Source: Paenibacillus sp. 1_12
GTDB taxonomy: Bacteria > Bacillota > Bacilli > Paenibacillales > NBRC-103111
Assembly: GCF_900114475.1 (NCBI RefSeq)
Contig: NZ_FOTE01000013.1
Location: forward strand, 103,705-167,704
Reading direction: 5' to 3'
Length of the DNA stretch: 64,000 nt
The notes below the pieces were generated by a model. It saw nothing but the letters and a program-made list of their open reading frames with translations, ran no database searches and was not told the DNA's origin. The translations under genes were made by a program, and so were the position numbers. The first letter of the stretch is position 1; every line of letters starts with the position of its first letter. This document shows, piece after piece, positions 8,286 to 17,291 of this stretch.

Positions 8286-9236
8286 TTGAACAAGGCGGCA
8301 CCCACGATCCTGATTTATCATAACGAGGCTGAAAAATATGCGGAGGTGGTGAAAGCACAAGGTTATACATCCGTAAGAACAGCGAAAACTCCCGAAGAGG
8401 CCAGCTTGCTTTTGCCTGGTACCGATGTACTGATGTGCTGGAATTTCCCTTCCTATTTGTTATCACAGCCCGAAGCAACTTCCGTTCAATGGATTCAATC
8501 AACTGGAGCGGGCATTGATAACTTAATATCAGATCCAACCGTACCAGAGCATATCGTGATAACTAGAGTTGTAGATCAATTCGGCGGCATGATCTCAGAG
8601 TATGTGTTTGCTTATCTATTATTCCATTGCAAGGATATGCAGAGACTACTGACTGCACGAGCTAGTCACCAGTGGGATTATTTCAGACCAGGATCGCTTG
8701 AGGGGAAAGTCATTGGCGTGGCGGGTCTGGGTTCGATTGGCTCTGAAATCGTCAGGAAAGCACGAGCATTTGATATGACGGTGTACGGACTAAGCTACAG
8801 TGGCAAACAGGCTGATTTGGTCGATCAACATTATTCGGCATCAGAGTGGAAAGCATTTGTCAGTGAACTGGATTATTTGGTGCTTACGCTACCGTTAACC
8901 TCTGAAACCCGACATGTGGTCAATCGGGATGTTCTGTTATCCATGAAGTCTAATGCCTGTCTGGTTAATGTAGGAAGAGGGCAGCTTATCGTCGAGCGAG
9001 ACTTGATTGAGATATGGAACGAAGAACGGGAGCGCTCAGCGGTCCTGGATGTTTTCGAGCAGGAGCCGCTGGATAAGGAGAACCCGCTGTGGTCTTTGCC
9101 GAATGTGCAGATCACACCTCACTTGTCGGGACCGAGCAAGTTTGAAGATGTAAGTCGATTTTTCTTGGACAATTTGCAGCAGTTTGCACAAGGCAGCCCC
9201 CTGCAAGGTGTTGTAAACCGGAAACGGGGTTATTAA
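8286..9236 (+). CDS. D-isomer-specific 2-hydroxyacid dehydrogenase family protein
   Basis: 316 residues. NAD-binding Rossmann motif GVAGLGSIGSEI sits mid-protein after a catalytic N-terminal half, and the three catalytic residues of the family are all recognisable: Arg in NVGRGQLI, Glu in EQEPL and His in TPHLSG. Reduces a 2-keto acid or oxidises a D-2-hydroxy acid (glyoxylate/hydroxypyruvate/phosphoglycerate dehydrogenase type); the substrate is not evident. Start is TTG at 8286 after GGGAGG, 7-8 bases away. Followed after 46 bases by a WYL regulator, which may control it or may be a separate unit. Confidence 0.88.
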   Translation: MNKAAPTILIYHNEAEKYAEVVKAQGYTSVRTAKTPEEASLLLPGTDVLMCWNFPSYLLSQPEATSVQWIQSTGAGIDNLISDPTVPEHIVITRVVDQFGGMISEYVFAYLLFHCKDMQRLLTARASHQWDYFRPGSLEGKVIGVAGLGSIGSEIVRKARAFDMTVYGLSYSGKQADLVDQHYSASEWKAFVSELDYLVLTLPLTSETRHVVNRDVLLSMKSNACLVNVGRGQLIVERDLIEIWNEERERSAVLDVFEQEPLDKENPLWSLPNVQITPHLSGPSKFEDVSRFFLDNLQQFAQGSPLQGVVNRKRGY

Positions 9237-9282
9237 ACAGCAGCAACACACCTCAAGCTTGCCAGAGAGGATTGTATTTGAC

Positions 9283-10230
9283 ATGAATAAAACAGACCGT
9301 ATGTTAGCGATCGTACTTGAGCTGCAGCGCAAGGGTGTTTTGAGGGCGGAGGATCTGGCAGCCAGGTTTGAGACAAGTACGAGGACCATATATCGCGATA
9401 TTCAAGCTCTTAGCGAGGCGGGTGTTCCGATTGTCGGTGCGCCGGGGCTCGGATATTCCTTGATGGAGGGATATTTTTTGCCTCCTGTGAGCTTTACGGT
9501 CGGTGAAGCTGTGGCACTCATGATTGGAACGGACTTTGTTGAGTACAAATTTGATTCGGATTACGGTACAAAAGCACAGAGCTCCCGGGAAAAAATCGAA
9601 GCGATCTTACCCGAGACGGTTCGCCAAGAGACATCCCGAGTACGAACAACCATTAGACTGATCACTGCGGGTGAAACGCATAATAGTGGACGTGAAAAAG
9701 AATGCATGGAAACCTTGCGCCGAGCGGTACTGGATAAGCGTAAGGTAAGATTCCATTACTCGAAGAATATGCCTGATGCTGATGGGAATCGCCATAGCGT
9801 TCGTGATGTGGCCCCATACGGACTTGTATTTATCCATGGCTCATGGATATTGGTCGCGCATTGTGATTTACGTCAGGAGCTTCGCCATTTCCGCCTATCT
9901 CGAATGAGCGATCTTACGGCTTTAGAAGATCCTTTTACGTTTCCCTCCGACTTTAAGCTGCAGGGTCATAAACCCGCAGATGACCGGAACGTACTCGTGC
10001 GTATTCAAGTACACCCGGATATTGCTGATAAAGTTAAGGAATCGAACAACTTTTTCATTACACAATTCGAGGATTATGAGGAAGGCTTATATGTGACGTT
10101 TCAAGTCCGCCAGCCAGAGGATTTACTGCATTGGGTGCTGAGCTGGGGGGCCAATGTTGTGGTGCTCGAGCCTGAATCGCTGCGGAATCGAGTCCGTGAA
10201 GAAGCCGAAAAGATGTTTAAACGCTACTGA
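9283..10230 (+). CDS. HTH-WYL domain transcriptional regulator (YafY/YobV type)
   Basis: 315 residues from the ATG at 9283 (MNKTDRMLAI, the standard family opening, preceded by AGAGAGGA); longer TTG-initiated versions from 9259 are possible but less likely. The N-terminal winged helix is DLAARFETSTRTIYRDIQAL, followed by GVPIVGAPGLGYSL. The C-terminal half is a WYL domain, with GSWILVAHCDLRQELRHFRLSRM, and the WCX extension. Such proteins bind a small effector (often nucleotide or ssDNA-like) and act as repressor or activator. A terminator stem includes its stop codon. Confidence 0.88.
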   Translation: MNKTDRMLAIVLELQRKGVLRAEDLAARFETSTRTIYRDIQALSEAGVPIVGAPGLGYSLMEGYFLPPVSFTVGEAVALMIGTDFVEYKFDSDYGTKAQSSREKIEAILPETVRQETSRVRTTIRLITAGETHNSGREKECMETLRRAVLDKRKVRFHYSKNMPDADGNRHSVRDVAPYGLVFIHGSWILVAHCDLRQELRHFRLSRMSDLTALEDPFTFPSDFKLQGHKPADDRNVLVRIQVHPDIADKVKESNNFFITQFEDYEEGLYVTFQVRQPEDLLHWVLSWGANVVVLEPESLRNRVREEAEKMFKRY

Positions 10231-10254
10231 CATACTGTTGTCAGTAGCGTTTTT
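10219..10254 (+). terminator. Rho-independent terminator overlapping the WYL gene stop
   Basis: AAACGCTACTGACA (10219-10232), 6-base loop, then TGTCAGTAGCGTTTTT. The TGA stop codon of the WYL regulator lies inside the left arm, so the 3' untranslated region is minimal. Confidence 0.88.
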
Positions 10255-10269
10255 GTATAGTAAGAGCAG

Positions 10270-10839
10270 ATGAATACAAAGGAGCTGCTTAAAGCCATGC
10301 ATACAACCGAAGCCTTACAGCATTTTGAAGAAATTACGGCACATTATATCCAAGAATTAAATGATTTTACGATGGAACAATTAAGGCATCAATCGAGTGA
10401 AAGTGAATGGTCGCTTGGACAAATGTATCTGCATCTGATTAACTCTGCTCTGTATATGCAGCTGCGTAATGTGGATGATTGTATGACGCCAGGTGAGGAA
10501 GCCGTTAGTTCACCAGAGGGAAAAACAGAAGCAGGGAATGCCGTATTTGAACAAGGGAGCTTGCCGTCTATGCGTATTCAGGTTCCTCCTTCACCGCAAT
10601 ACACACCTGGGCAGCCCGAAAGCCAAGAGCAGCTCATTCAAGGACTGAACAAGGTGTTGAGTCGAATGAAAGAGATTGAACCATTGCTTGAAAAGGAATC
10701 CTTGCAGCAAACCGTTCCCCATCCCCGATTCGGTGGGCTAAATGCGAAGGAATGGTTTATGCTGGTTGAGATGCACTACCGTCACCATCTACGACAGAAG
10801 GACCGTTTGAAAAAGGAGTTAGCAAGTAATCTTGTATAA
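10270..10839 (+). CDS. DinB-like (four-helix metal-binding) protein
   Basis: 189 residues. Family marks are SSESEWSLGQMYLHLINS near the N-terminus and EMHYRHHLRQKDRLK near the C-terminus: the first His and the HYRHH pair are in the positions of the three His metal ligands of DinB/YfiT proteins. FGGLNAKEWFMLVEMHYRHH is the typical last helix. Such proteins are thiol-dependent transferases or of unknown function; I cannot say which. Start at ATG 10270 has only a weak SD; ATG 10297 (AAAGGAG upstream, long spacing) is the alternative. It lies between two terminators, so it probably has its own promoter or depends on read-through. Confidence 0.8.
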   Translation: MNTKELLKAMHTTEALQHFEEITAHYIQELNDFTMEQLRHQSSESEWSLGQMYLHLINSALYMQLRNVDDCMTPGEEAVSSPEGKTEAGNAVFEQGSLPSMRIQVPPSPQYTPGQPESQEQLIQGLNKVLSRMKEIEPLLEKESLQQTVPHPRFGGLNAKEWFMLVEMHYRHHLRQKDRLKKELASNLV

Positions 10840-10871
10840 ATGCTGCGTTGTCTACAGGTTAAACATTGTTT

Positions 10872-10904
10872 AAAGGCCTAGAGCTCATAGCTCTAGGCCT
10901 TTTT
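10872..10904 (+). terminator. Strong rho-independent terminator
   Basis: AAAGGCCTAGAGCT, 3-base loop, AGCTCTAGGCCTTTTT. Lies between the DinB-like gene and the convergent IclR gene and has A- and T-runs suitable for both directions. Confidence 0.92.
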
Positions 10905-10964
10905 GTAATGAAACGGAACCGAACAGGGAGTAAAGGATAGAAACATGTATTAAATGAAATATCG

Positions 10965-11720
10965 TTATGCGTGGTAGCCCAATTTGGACGAAATCTCCTG
11001 CGTCACCCCAACAATTTGTTCAATTAATTTCTCCTTGAGAGGCAGCATTCGATCAGTAGGTCCGATGATGCTGATCGAGGCCGTTACTTCTCCATTGGCA
11101 TCGAACAGAGGAGCGGCTACCCCGGTTACTCCTACATTTCGCATATTGGAGCTCATTTCATAGCCCTGCAGTTTGATTTCCTGGAGTCGCATCTTGATGG
11201 CTTCCGGTTCTTTAAACGAATAAGGTGTGAATGTACGGATTTCCTCGCTTAGCAATTCATCGATTAAAGCGGAGTCACAATGGGCAAATATTACTCTAGC
11301 TGCTGAAGTGGCATATAAAGGAAAACGGCGATACATATCCACGTTAAATCGAATGGGATACTGGGAATCGATTTTTTCTACATAGATGGCGTCCCGGTCA
11401 TCTTTCACGCAGAGCGTAATTAATTCATTAGACATGGCCGCTAAATTTTGCAAATAAGGTTTAACAAACTCCGCTAAGTTATGGTCCTTGAGAACCTGAT
11501 TACCCAGCTCCAGCAGCGTATACCCCAGACAATATTGCTTAGTGGCGGGATTTTGTCGAATAAACCCTTCACTTTCCAGCGTAGCTAGCATCTTATGGAC
11601 GGCACCTTTGGATAAGGAAAGCTTCCGGCTTAAATCACTGACCCCAAGCTCCTTGGAGGGGGACTGAAGGAAAAACTTCAACAATCTGCAGCTATTTTTG
11701 ACAGATGATAAATGCTCCAT
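10965..11720 (-). CDS. IclR family transcriptional regulator
   Basis: 251 residues from the ATG at 11720 (AAGGAG six bases upstream; the longer frame from 11759 lacks an SD). Winged helix in the first 70 residues (LGVSDLSRKLSLSKGAVHKMLATLESEGFI), then the effector domain with the family's RRFPLYATSAARVIFAH, GVAAPLFDANGEVTASISI and a Cys/Asp pair around TLCVKDDRDAIYVEKI. Divergent from the ABC importer operon, so most likely its ligand-dependent regulator, responding to a small organic acid or amino-acid-like compound carried by that importer. Confidence 0.9.
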   Translation of the reverse strand: MEHLSSVKNSCRLLKFFLQSPSKELGVSDLSRKLSLSKGAVHKMLATLESEGFIRQNPATKQYCLGYTLLELGNQVLKDHNLAEFVKPYLQNLAAMSNELITLCVKDDRDAIYVEKIDSQYPIRFNVDMYRRFPLYATSAARVIFAHCDSALIDELLSEEIRTFTPYSFKEPEAIKMRLQEIKLQGYEMSSNMRNVGVTGVAAPLFDANGEVTASISIIGPTDRMLPLKEKLIEQIVGVTQEISSKLGYHA

Positions 11721-11763
11721 AGGAAACTCCTTCGTTATGAATCTAGCTTGAATAATCAAAGAT

Positions 11764-11792
11764 AGTGTAGCACAAATTTACAAAATTGTCCT
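11764..11792 (-). promoter_or_regulatory. Promoter of the iclR-type gene
   Basis: On the minus strand AGGACA, 17 bases, TACACT, with a TG one base before the -10 (extended -10). About 45 bases upstream of the regulator's ATG. Confidence 0.45.
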
Positions 11793-11839
11793 TGATGTAA
11801 ACTTATCTGACATTAAAACTGAGAAATGATAATTTATTG

Positions 11840-11869
11840 TTGCAGAAGCGTGTGACAACATGTTAAAAT
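11840..11869 (+). promoter_or_regulatory. Promoter of the ABC importer/peptidase operon
   Basis: TTGCAG (11840-11845), 18-base spacer, TAAAAT (11864-11869). Places the transcription start near 11876, just ahead of the operator and cre-like site. Confidence 0.55.
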
Positions 11870-11897
11870 CATAACATATTCACAAATAGAAAACGAT

Positions 11898-11921
11898 GTT
11901 CTCTATATGAGAACGTTTACA
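11898..11921 (+). promoter_or_regulatory. Inverted repeat operator overlapping a CcpA cre-like site
   Basis: GTTCTC-TATAT-GAGAAC (11898-11914) is a perfect 6-5-6 inverted repeat. Overlapping it, TGAGAACGTTTACA (11908-11921) fits the cre consensus TGWAARCGYTWNCW with one mismatch. Both lie downstream of the promoter, where a bound protein would block elongation. I infer carbon catabolite control, perhaps combined with the IclR-type regulator. Confidence 0.55.
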
Positions 11922-11937
11922 AGGAGGAAATGATTTT

Positions 11938-13047
11938 ATGTATAAAAAAGCAGGGTCTATTTTATCCGTATTAACGCTTTGTGGTGTTATTTTATCTGCA
12001 TGTGGTACGCCGGCAGCTCCAACGAAGACTGATGCTTCAAGCGCACCTGTGACTGAAGCGCCTAAGACATTGGAGAAACAGCTGGTAGTGGCCGGTAACG
12101 GGGCAACCGTAGAAACCTTGATGAAAGATGAAATTTTCAAAAAATTTAATGAAAAATATCCGGACGTTAAATTGAGTTATGTATCTGGCGTTTCCACTGA
12201 AATTGTAGCAAAGGTAAAGGCTCAGAAGGCGTCTCCACAAATTGATATAGCTATTGTTGAAGGAGGAGAGCAGGAAGCCGGACGTAAAGAAGGACTGTGG
12301 GCACCCCTTTCGGACAAAGATATTCCAAGCATGAAGAAAGTGCTTCCTGATTTAAAAGTTGCTGAGAACAGTGGTATCGCTGTCAATTTCACGCCAATGG
12401 GTATTTCCTATAATGCCGAGCTCGTGAAGTCCAAAGGTTTGCCTATTCCGGAATCATGGAACGATCTGGCCAAGCCTGAAATGAAAGGCAATTTGACTCT
12501 TGCGGAAATTTCGAGTAATTTTGGACGTTCCGCATTAATTATGCTTGCCTACGCTAACGGCGGATCTGAGAAAAATATGGACCCCGGCTTCAAACAATTA
12601 GAGACCATCGCCGGCTATATGCCGACATTCGCGAAAACCTCTGCTCAGCTTCAGCAAAATGTACAAAACAAATCAGCCGCCTATACGTCCTGGACCATGG
12701 CAAGAAGCCTGGTGCAAAAGGATGCCGGAGTGAGTCTGGAATTCGTTATTCCCAAAGAAGGTGCAAACCTGGTACCTAACGTAGCTACGATGATCAAAGG
12801 AGCCAAAAACGAAAACGCAGGCAAAGCATTCATCGAATTCCTGCTGTCGGAAGAAGTACAGCAAATGTACGGCGCAAAGCTTTATTATAACCCAGCTGTC
12901 GACGTAAAGCTTCCAGAGGATATTGCGAAAAAGCTTTCTTTTGACCGCAGTAAGATCGTGAAGTTTGACCTGGAAACCGTAGGGAACGGCACATCAGGCT
13001 GGATTGACCGATTTAACAAAGAAATCGCGCCCAAAGTCGGGAAATAG
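11938..13047 (+). CDS. ABC transporter substrate-binding lipoprotein (polyamine/iron type)
   Basis: 369 residues with signal peptide and lipobox LSAC (Cys 22), SD AAGGAGG at good spacing. The mature protein opens with KQLVVAGNGATVETLMKDE and has GISYNAELVKSKGLPIPESWNDLAKPEMKG and YNPAVDVKLPED, the pattern of the PotD/AfuA-like periplasmic binding fold (SBP_bac_8 type). First gene of a five-gene operon with ATPase, two permeases and an M20 peptidase. The ligand is unknown; the downstream peptidase suggests a conjugated amino acid or small peptide rather than iron. Confidence 0.88.
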   Translation: MYKKAGSILSVLTLCGVILSACGTPAAPTKTDASSAPVTEAPKTLEKQLVVAGNGATVETLMKDEIFKKFNEKYPDVKLSYVSGVSTEIVAKVKAQKASPQIDIAIVEGGEQEAGRKEGLWAPLSDKDIPSMKKVLPDLKVAENSGIAVNFTPMGISYNAELVKSKGLPIPESWNDLAKPEMKGNLTLAEISSNFGRSALIMLAYANGGSEKNMDPGFKQLETIAGYMPTFAKTSAQLQQNVQNKSAAYTSWTMARSLVQKDAGVSLEFVIPKEGANLVPNVATMIKGAKNENAGKAFIEFLLSEEVQQMYGAKLYYNPAVDVKLPEDIAKKLSFDRSKIVKFDLETVGNGTSGWIDRFNKEIAPKVGK

Positions 13048-13056
13048 GTGGACCTC

Positions 13057-14154
13057 ATGAGCAAAAACATTGATGTTGAATTGAAAAACATTCGAAAATC
13101 TTTCGGCTCAAACGTGGTAGTGGAAAATTTCAATTTGCAGATCGAGCAGGGAGAGTGCGTCTCCTTTCTCGGCCCATCGGGTTGTGGAAAAACGACGACC
13201 TTGAACATGATTGCCGGTTTTCTTGAGCCTGATCAAGGAGATTTATTCATTAAAGGCAAACGGATGAATGGGCTGCCGTCCAATCAACGGGAGCTGGGAA
13301 TGGTTTTTCAAACGTACTCGCTGTTTCCGCACATGACGATTTTTGAGAATGTGGCCTATGGTCTGAAGCTGCGGAAAACACCAAAAAGCGAAATGCAGGA
13401 ACGGGTAAAAAAGATTCTGGAGGTCGTCAAGCTTCCTAATGTGGCGGATCGTTATCCGAAGCAGCTTTCGGGCGGCCAGCGGCAGAGGATTGCGATTGCA
13501 AGGGCATTAGTCACGGAACCGTCCTTGTTATTACTGGACGAGCCCTTAAGCAATCTGGATGCAAAGCTGAGAGAAGAGCTGCGTGATGAGCTCAAACGGC
13601 TGCAGCAGGAGATTGGCGTGACGACGATTTTTGTTACCCATGATCAGGAAGAGGCTTTATATTTATCGAACCGGATTGTTGTATTGGCTAACGGGAAGAT
13701 GGAACAGGTGGGTAATCCTTGGGAAATCTATAATCGTCCAGCCTCCGAGTTTGTGCATACGTTTATCGGAAAGTCGAATCGGATGTCCGGCATATTGGAG
13801 GAAACGCAGCCTTCGCAACTAAAGATGCGGACAGAGGATGGTATCGTAATGAATGCTACGCCGAAGGGGATCGATCTACGGACAGGGGACCAAGTCTCCA
13901 TGTATGTCCGGCCCGAGCGAATACAGCTTGCTCAGGAGCAGTCAGCTTCTACGCAAATGAACAGCGTGCAAGGCCAAGTCAAGCTGACTTCCTTCCTGGG
14001 AGCCTATACGGAATGCGAAGTCGCTATTGGCAAACAGACGATAACTGTTCGACTGCAGACGGAACAAGAGGGCGGCGTCATTAAGCAGGGAGAAACGGTT
14101 TATTTGGAATGGAAGCCGGAGGACATGTTTGTGTTCCCCAGAAAGGGGGAGTGA
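13057..14154 (+). CDS. ABC transporter ATP-binding protein (PotA/FbpC type)
   Basis: 365 residues from ATG 13057 (AGGTGG SD six bases before); a GTG at 13048 directly after the previous stop is less likely. Walker A GPSGCGKTT, Q-loop VFQTYSLFP, signature LSGGQRQR, Walker B LLLLDEPLSNLD and the H-loop VTHDQ are all intact. The C-terminal 130 residues form the TOBE/OB-type regulatory domain (GDQVSMYVRPERIQL). Provides ATP hydrolysis for the two permeases that follow. Confidence 0.92.
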   Translation: MSKNIDVELKNIRKSFGSNVVVENFNLQIEQGECVSFLGPSGCGKTTTLNMIAGFLEPDQGDLFIKGKRMNGLPSNQRELGMVFQTYSLFPHMTIFENVAYGLKLRKTPKSEMQERVKKILEVVKLPNVADRYPKQLSGGQRQRIAIARALVTEPSLLLLDEPLSNLDAKLREELRDELKRLQQEIGVTTIFVTHDQEEALYLSNRIVVLANGKMEQVGNPWEIYNRPASEFVHTFIGKSNRMSGILEETQPSQLKMRTEDGIVMNATPKGIDLRTGDQVSMYVRPERIQLAQEQSASTQMNSVQGQVKLTSFLGAYTECEVAIGKQTITVRLQTEQEGGVIKQGETVYLEWKPEDMFVFPRKGE

Positions 14155-14157
14155 GCT

Positions 14158-15009
14158 ATGTCAAAGAAGTCCTTTCTGAGCCCTGCGCTTGTGCTTCTGG
14201 TACCAAGTCTTGCTATCATACTCGGAGTATTCCTTATCCCGATGTTGTATATATTGATGCAGAGCTTTCAGGATCAGCACGAGCAGTTTTCATTTGAAAA
14301 TTACCTTGTCTTTGTGAAGGATCCTTATTACCTGCAAATTTTGTGGCGAACGATCAAGATCAGCTTATTGACGGTCATCGTTTGTTTGGCCCTCGGTTAT
14401 CCAGTGGCTTTGTTCATGGCTCAAGCGAGTCCGAAGTGGCGTGGGATCGTCACGTTTGCGATTATTTCCCCGCATTTGATCAGCGTCGTCATTCGGAACT
14501 TCGGATGGGTGATCATTCTGGGTGATAAGGGATGGATTAATACCATCCTGATGAAGATCGGCATCATCCACGAGCCGTTGAAATTAATGTATAACGAGCT
14601 TGGCGTTGTGATCGGGCTTGCTGATGCCAATATTGTTTATATGGTGCTGGCCATTGCCACGAGTTTATATCAAATCGACGCTTCTCTCTATAAAGCAGCT
14701 GGTATTTTGGGGGCGAGACGGGCTGAAAGCTTTTTTACCATCACGCTGCCGCTCAGCTTGCCGGGTATTATTGCCGGAACGACACTCGTATTCAGCTTGT
14801 CCATGAGTGCTTTCGTCACGCCTGCTCTGATGGGGGGAACATCAGTGAAGGTGCTGCCTGTTATCGCATATGAAAAAATAATGGCTCAATTAAATTGGCC
14901 AATGGGCGCCGCCATTTCTTTCCTGCTGCTGACCTCGACGTTTGCCTTGGTTGCGATATTCACCAAAATCGTGGAGACGAAACGATATAAAGAGGTGTTT
15001 GCCTCATGA
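14158..15009 (+). CDS. ABC transporter permease (PotB-like)
   Basis: 283 residues, six predicted membrane helices, beginning with a short cytosolic tail. The EAA-type loop that contacts the ATPase is LYKAAGILGARRAESFFTITLPLSLPG. Starts 3 bases after the ATPase stop and overlaps the next permease by 4 bases, so the subunits are translationally coupled. Closest in style to spermidine/putrescine PotB or Fe3+ FbpB-type permeases. Confidence 0.9.
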   Translation: MSKKSFLSPALVLLVPSLAIILGVFLIPMLYILMQSFQDQHEQFSFENYLVFVKDPYYLQILWRTIKISLLTVIVCLALGYPVALFMAQASPKWRGIVTFAIISPHLISVVIRNFGWVIILGDKGWINTILMKIGIIHEPLKLMYNELGVVIGLADANIVYMVLAIATSLYQIDASLYKAAGILGARRAESFFTITLPLSLPGIIAGTTLVFSLSMSAFVTPALMGGTSVKVLPVIAYEKIMAQLNWPMGAAISFLLLTSTFALVAIFTKIVETKRYKEVFAS

Positions 15010-15809
15010 TGAAGAAAAATCCTGTGCTGACTATTTTCACTTTTATTGTTGTGCTCTTTGTCGTGTCACCTTTACTCGTGATCATCCCGACGTCATGGAC
15101 CTCTGTTAAATATTTATCGTTCCCGCCGGTAGGTTTTTCGTTTATGTGGTACACGAAAATTTTGGATCGTCCTGAATTTATCGATGCTTTTCTGTTCAGC
15201 TTGCAACTGGCGGCATTGTCTGCCATATTGTCCACCTTGATTGGAACTCTTGCGGCTTTGGCACTGCATAAGTACAAATTCCCGGGTAAAGGATGGATTA
15301 ACGGTTTGCTGCTATCTCCGCTGACAGTGCCGGCATTAATTATTGGGATCGCAGCGCTCGTATTTTTTACGAGAATCGGATTAGCAGGAACCTTTGTTGG
15401 CCTACTGCTGGCGCATATATTGATTTCGATACCTTATGTAGTCAGGCTCGTGCTGACAGGGTTAAGTTCATTTGATTATACGCTGGAGCGAGCTGCGTAC
15501 ATCCTGGGTGCGAAGCCCCGCAATGTGTTTTGGGATATTACGCTTCCTATTTTGAAGCCTGCCATCATGAGTGGCATGATCTTTGCTTTTTTGACTTCCT
15601 TTGATAATGTTACGGTTTCGCTGTTCCTGATTTCTCCTTCGACAACAACGCTGCCGATGGCTATATTCAGTTACATGCAAGAGACGCTAGATCCGCTCGT
15701 AGCCTCTATTTCGTCCGTTGTGATTTTGCTTAGTCTTGTGTTTATTTTAATTTTGGAGCGAGTGTATGGATTGGATCGTATGTTCGGTTCCAATACACAC
15801 TCGCATTAA
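15006..15809 (+). CDS. ABC transporter permease (PotC-like)
   Basis: 267 residues, six membrane helices, EAA loop LERAAYILGAKPRNVFWDITLPILKPAIMSG. Second channel subunit of the importer, overlapping the preceding gene by 4 bases (ATGA). LERVYGLDRMFG ends the protein, as in many PotC-type permeases. Confidence 0.9.
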   Translation: MMKKNPVLTIFTFIVVLFVVSPLLVIIPTSWTSVKYLSFPPVGFSFMWYTKILDRPEFIDAFLFSLQLAALSAILSTLIGTLAALALHKYKFPGKGWINGLLLSPLTVPALIIGIAALVFFTRIGLAGTFVGLLLAHILISIPYVVRLVLTGLSSFDYTLERAAYILGAKPRNVFWDITLPILKPAIMSGMIFAFLTSFDNVTVSLFLISPSTTTLPMAIFSYMQETLDPLVASISSVVILLSLVFILILERVYGLDRMFGSNTHSH

Positions 15810-15827
15810 TGGAGCTGCTTCCTTGTT

Positions 15828-16964
15828 ATGCTACTCATCAATAGAATAGAAACGTATATGACTGAATTTATGAGACTGCTCGAAGAGTGTGTGAATATCG
15901 ATTCACCCTCATCGAGCAAGGCTCAGAACGATAAAATGGCCGACTGGTTTACTCAGCTAGTGCTTAGGCTGGTTGGAGGCAATGTGGTCCGAGTCCCTAA
16001 CACGGTTTATGGTGATCGTTTGCTGTGCGAGGTCGGTACGGGCGACAGAAAGATTTTGCTTGTGGGACATTATGATACCGTTTGGCCTTTGGGTGAAGCA
16101 GCTCGCCGTCCTTTCCATGTGGAGAACGGACGCGCTTACGGTCCAGGCGTTTATGATATGAAGGCGGGACTGCTGCAAGCCATTTTTGCGATCAAAGCGC
16201 TTCAGGATGCAGGACAATTTCCCGCTGATAAAAAAATAGTGCTGCTGATGAACAGCGATGAAGAATTGGGAAGTCCGTCCTCACGGGAATGGATCGAGGA
16301 ACAGGCTAGAGAGGCGGAAGCTGCCTTCATTCTGGAGCCGCCCATGGAGCCGAGTGGCGCGCTGAAGACAGCCAGAAAAGGCAGTGGGCGATACCAGTTA
16401 GTGGTACGTGGCATTTCTGCTCATGCAGGTGTGGACCCGCAAAGCGGAGTATCGGCCATTGAAGAAATGGCCATTCAGATTCAACGGCTGCATGCGCTGA
16501 CTGACTTTAGTCGTGGAACCACGGTTAACGTAGGTGTGGTTCATGGCGGCATCGGACGTAATGTGGTGGCTGATTTTGCAGAGGCTGAGATCGACGTTCG
16601 AGTCGCTTCATCAGAGGAAGCTGTAAGGCTGGAGAAGAGCTTGGAAGGGTTCTCCGCTGCTCTGCCAGGAGCTCAGGTGGAACTGACCGGAGGTATGAAA
16701 CGTCCGCCTATGGAGCCAACAGAAGCGAGCCATTCCTTATTCAGGCTGGCGAAGGATATAGCTCAGCTAACGTATTCCTATCCATTGGAAGAGAAGCATA
16801 CGGGCGGGGTCAGTGACGGGAATTTCACGGCTTCGATCGGAACGCCTACACTGGACGGGTTGGGGTCCAGAGGAGATCATGCGCACTCTCCGGATGAATA
16901 TGTACGCATCGACGAAATTCCGTTTCGCACGGCACTGCTCGCGGAGCTTATGGCTCGCTCTTAA
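15828..16964 (+). CDS. M20 family metallopeptidase (carboxypeptidase G2-like)
   Basis: 378 residues. Zinc ligands and catalytic residues of the M20 family are in place: HYDTV (His), GPGVYDMK (bridging Asp), NSDEELGS (catalytic Glu plus ligand), ILEPP (Glu) and the C-terminal GDHAHSPDEYV (His). The middle segment SAHAGVDPQSGVSAIEEMA is the dimerisation lid typical of the glutamate carboxypeptidase G2 branch. Cytosolic, no signal peptide. Directly behind the importer, it probably releases an amino acid (often glutamate) from the imported conjugate. SD is weak (GGAG, far from ATG); ATG 15858 is an alternative start. Confidence 0.88.
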   Translation: MLLINRIETYMTEFMRLLEECVNIDSPSSSKAQNDKMADWFTQLVLRLVGGNVVRVPNTVYGDRLLCEVGTGDRKILLVGHYDTVWPLGEAARRPFHVENGRAYGPGVYDMKAGLLQAIFAIKALQDAGQFPADKKIVLLMNSDEELGSPSSREWIEEQAREAEAAFILEPPMEPSGALKTARKGSGRYQLVVRGISAHAGVDPQSGVSAIEEMAIQIQRLHALTDFSRGTTVNVGVVHGGIGRNVVADFAEAEIDVRVASSEEAVRLEKSLEGFSAALPGAQVELTGGMKRPPMEPTEASHSLFRLAKDIAQLTYSYPLEEKHTGGVSDGNFTASIGTPTLDGLGSRGDHAHSPDEYVRIDEIPFRTALLAELMARS

Positions 16965-16978
16965 TAGCTCATTTTGTC

Positions 16979-17034
16979 CAAAGGGGCTGTCTCAACAGTA
17001 GTTATAGCTACTGGGGAGACAGCTTCTTTTTGTT
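16979..17034 (+). terminator. Rho-independent terminator of the importer/peptidase operon
   Basis: GCTGTCTC...GAGACAGC outer stem with an inner CAGTAG/CTACTG stem, followed by TTCTTTTTG. Confidence 0.85.
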
Positions 17035-17291
17035 ATGTGCGGGTTTACCGGTTGGATCGGTCGATTTCAGCAATTATTCGGATGCCAGGGTTTTCGGGAA
17101 ATCAGGATAGATCCGTACTCTATAACGGTAATTTGTTTTATTTCAAGTTAGTGCGGGTAATTTACGGCAAATAAAGCCAATCTATACCATGAGGTTCTCC
17201 TCATTCATTTCCTTTCATGATAAGATGTCATTTAGGTATTGAATGCTATTCGTCACGTTTTCTTCATTCCAACAGTACTGGTGGTAACTAC
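17035..17291. other. Intergenic region before the YhgE/Pip gene
   Basis: No gene seen. It contains ATGAGG-TTCT-CCTCAT (17189-17204), a small perfect inverted repeat that could be an operator; no good promoter was identified by eye. Confidence 0.35.
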
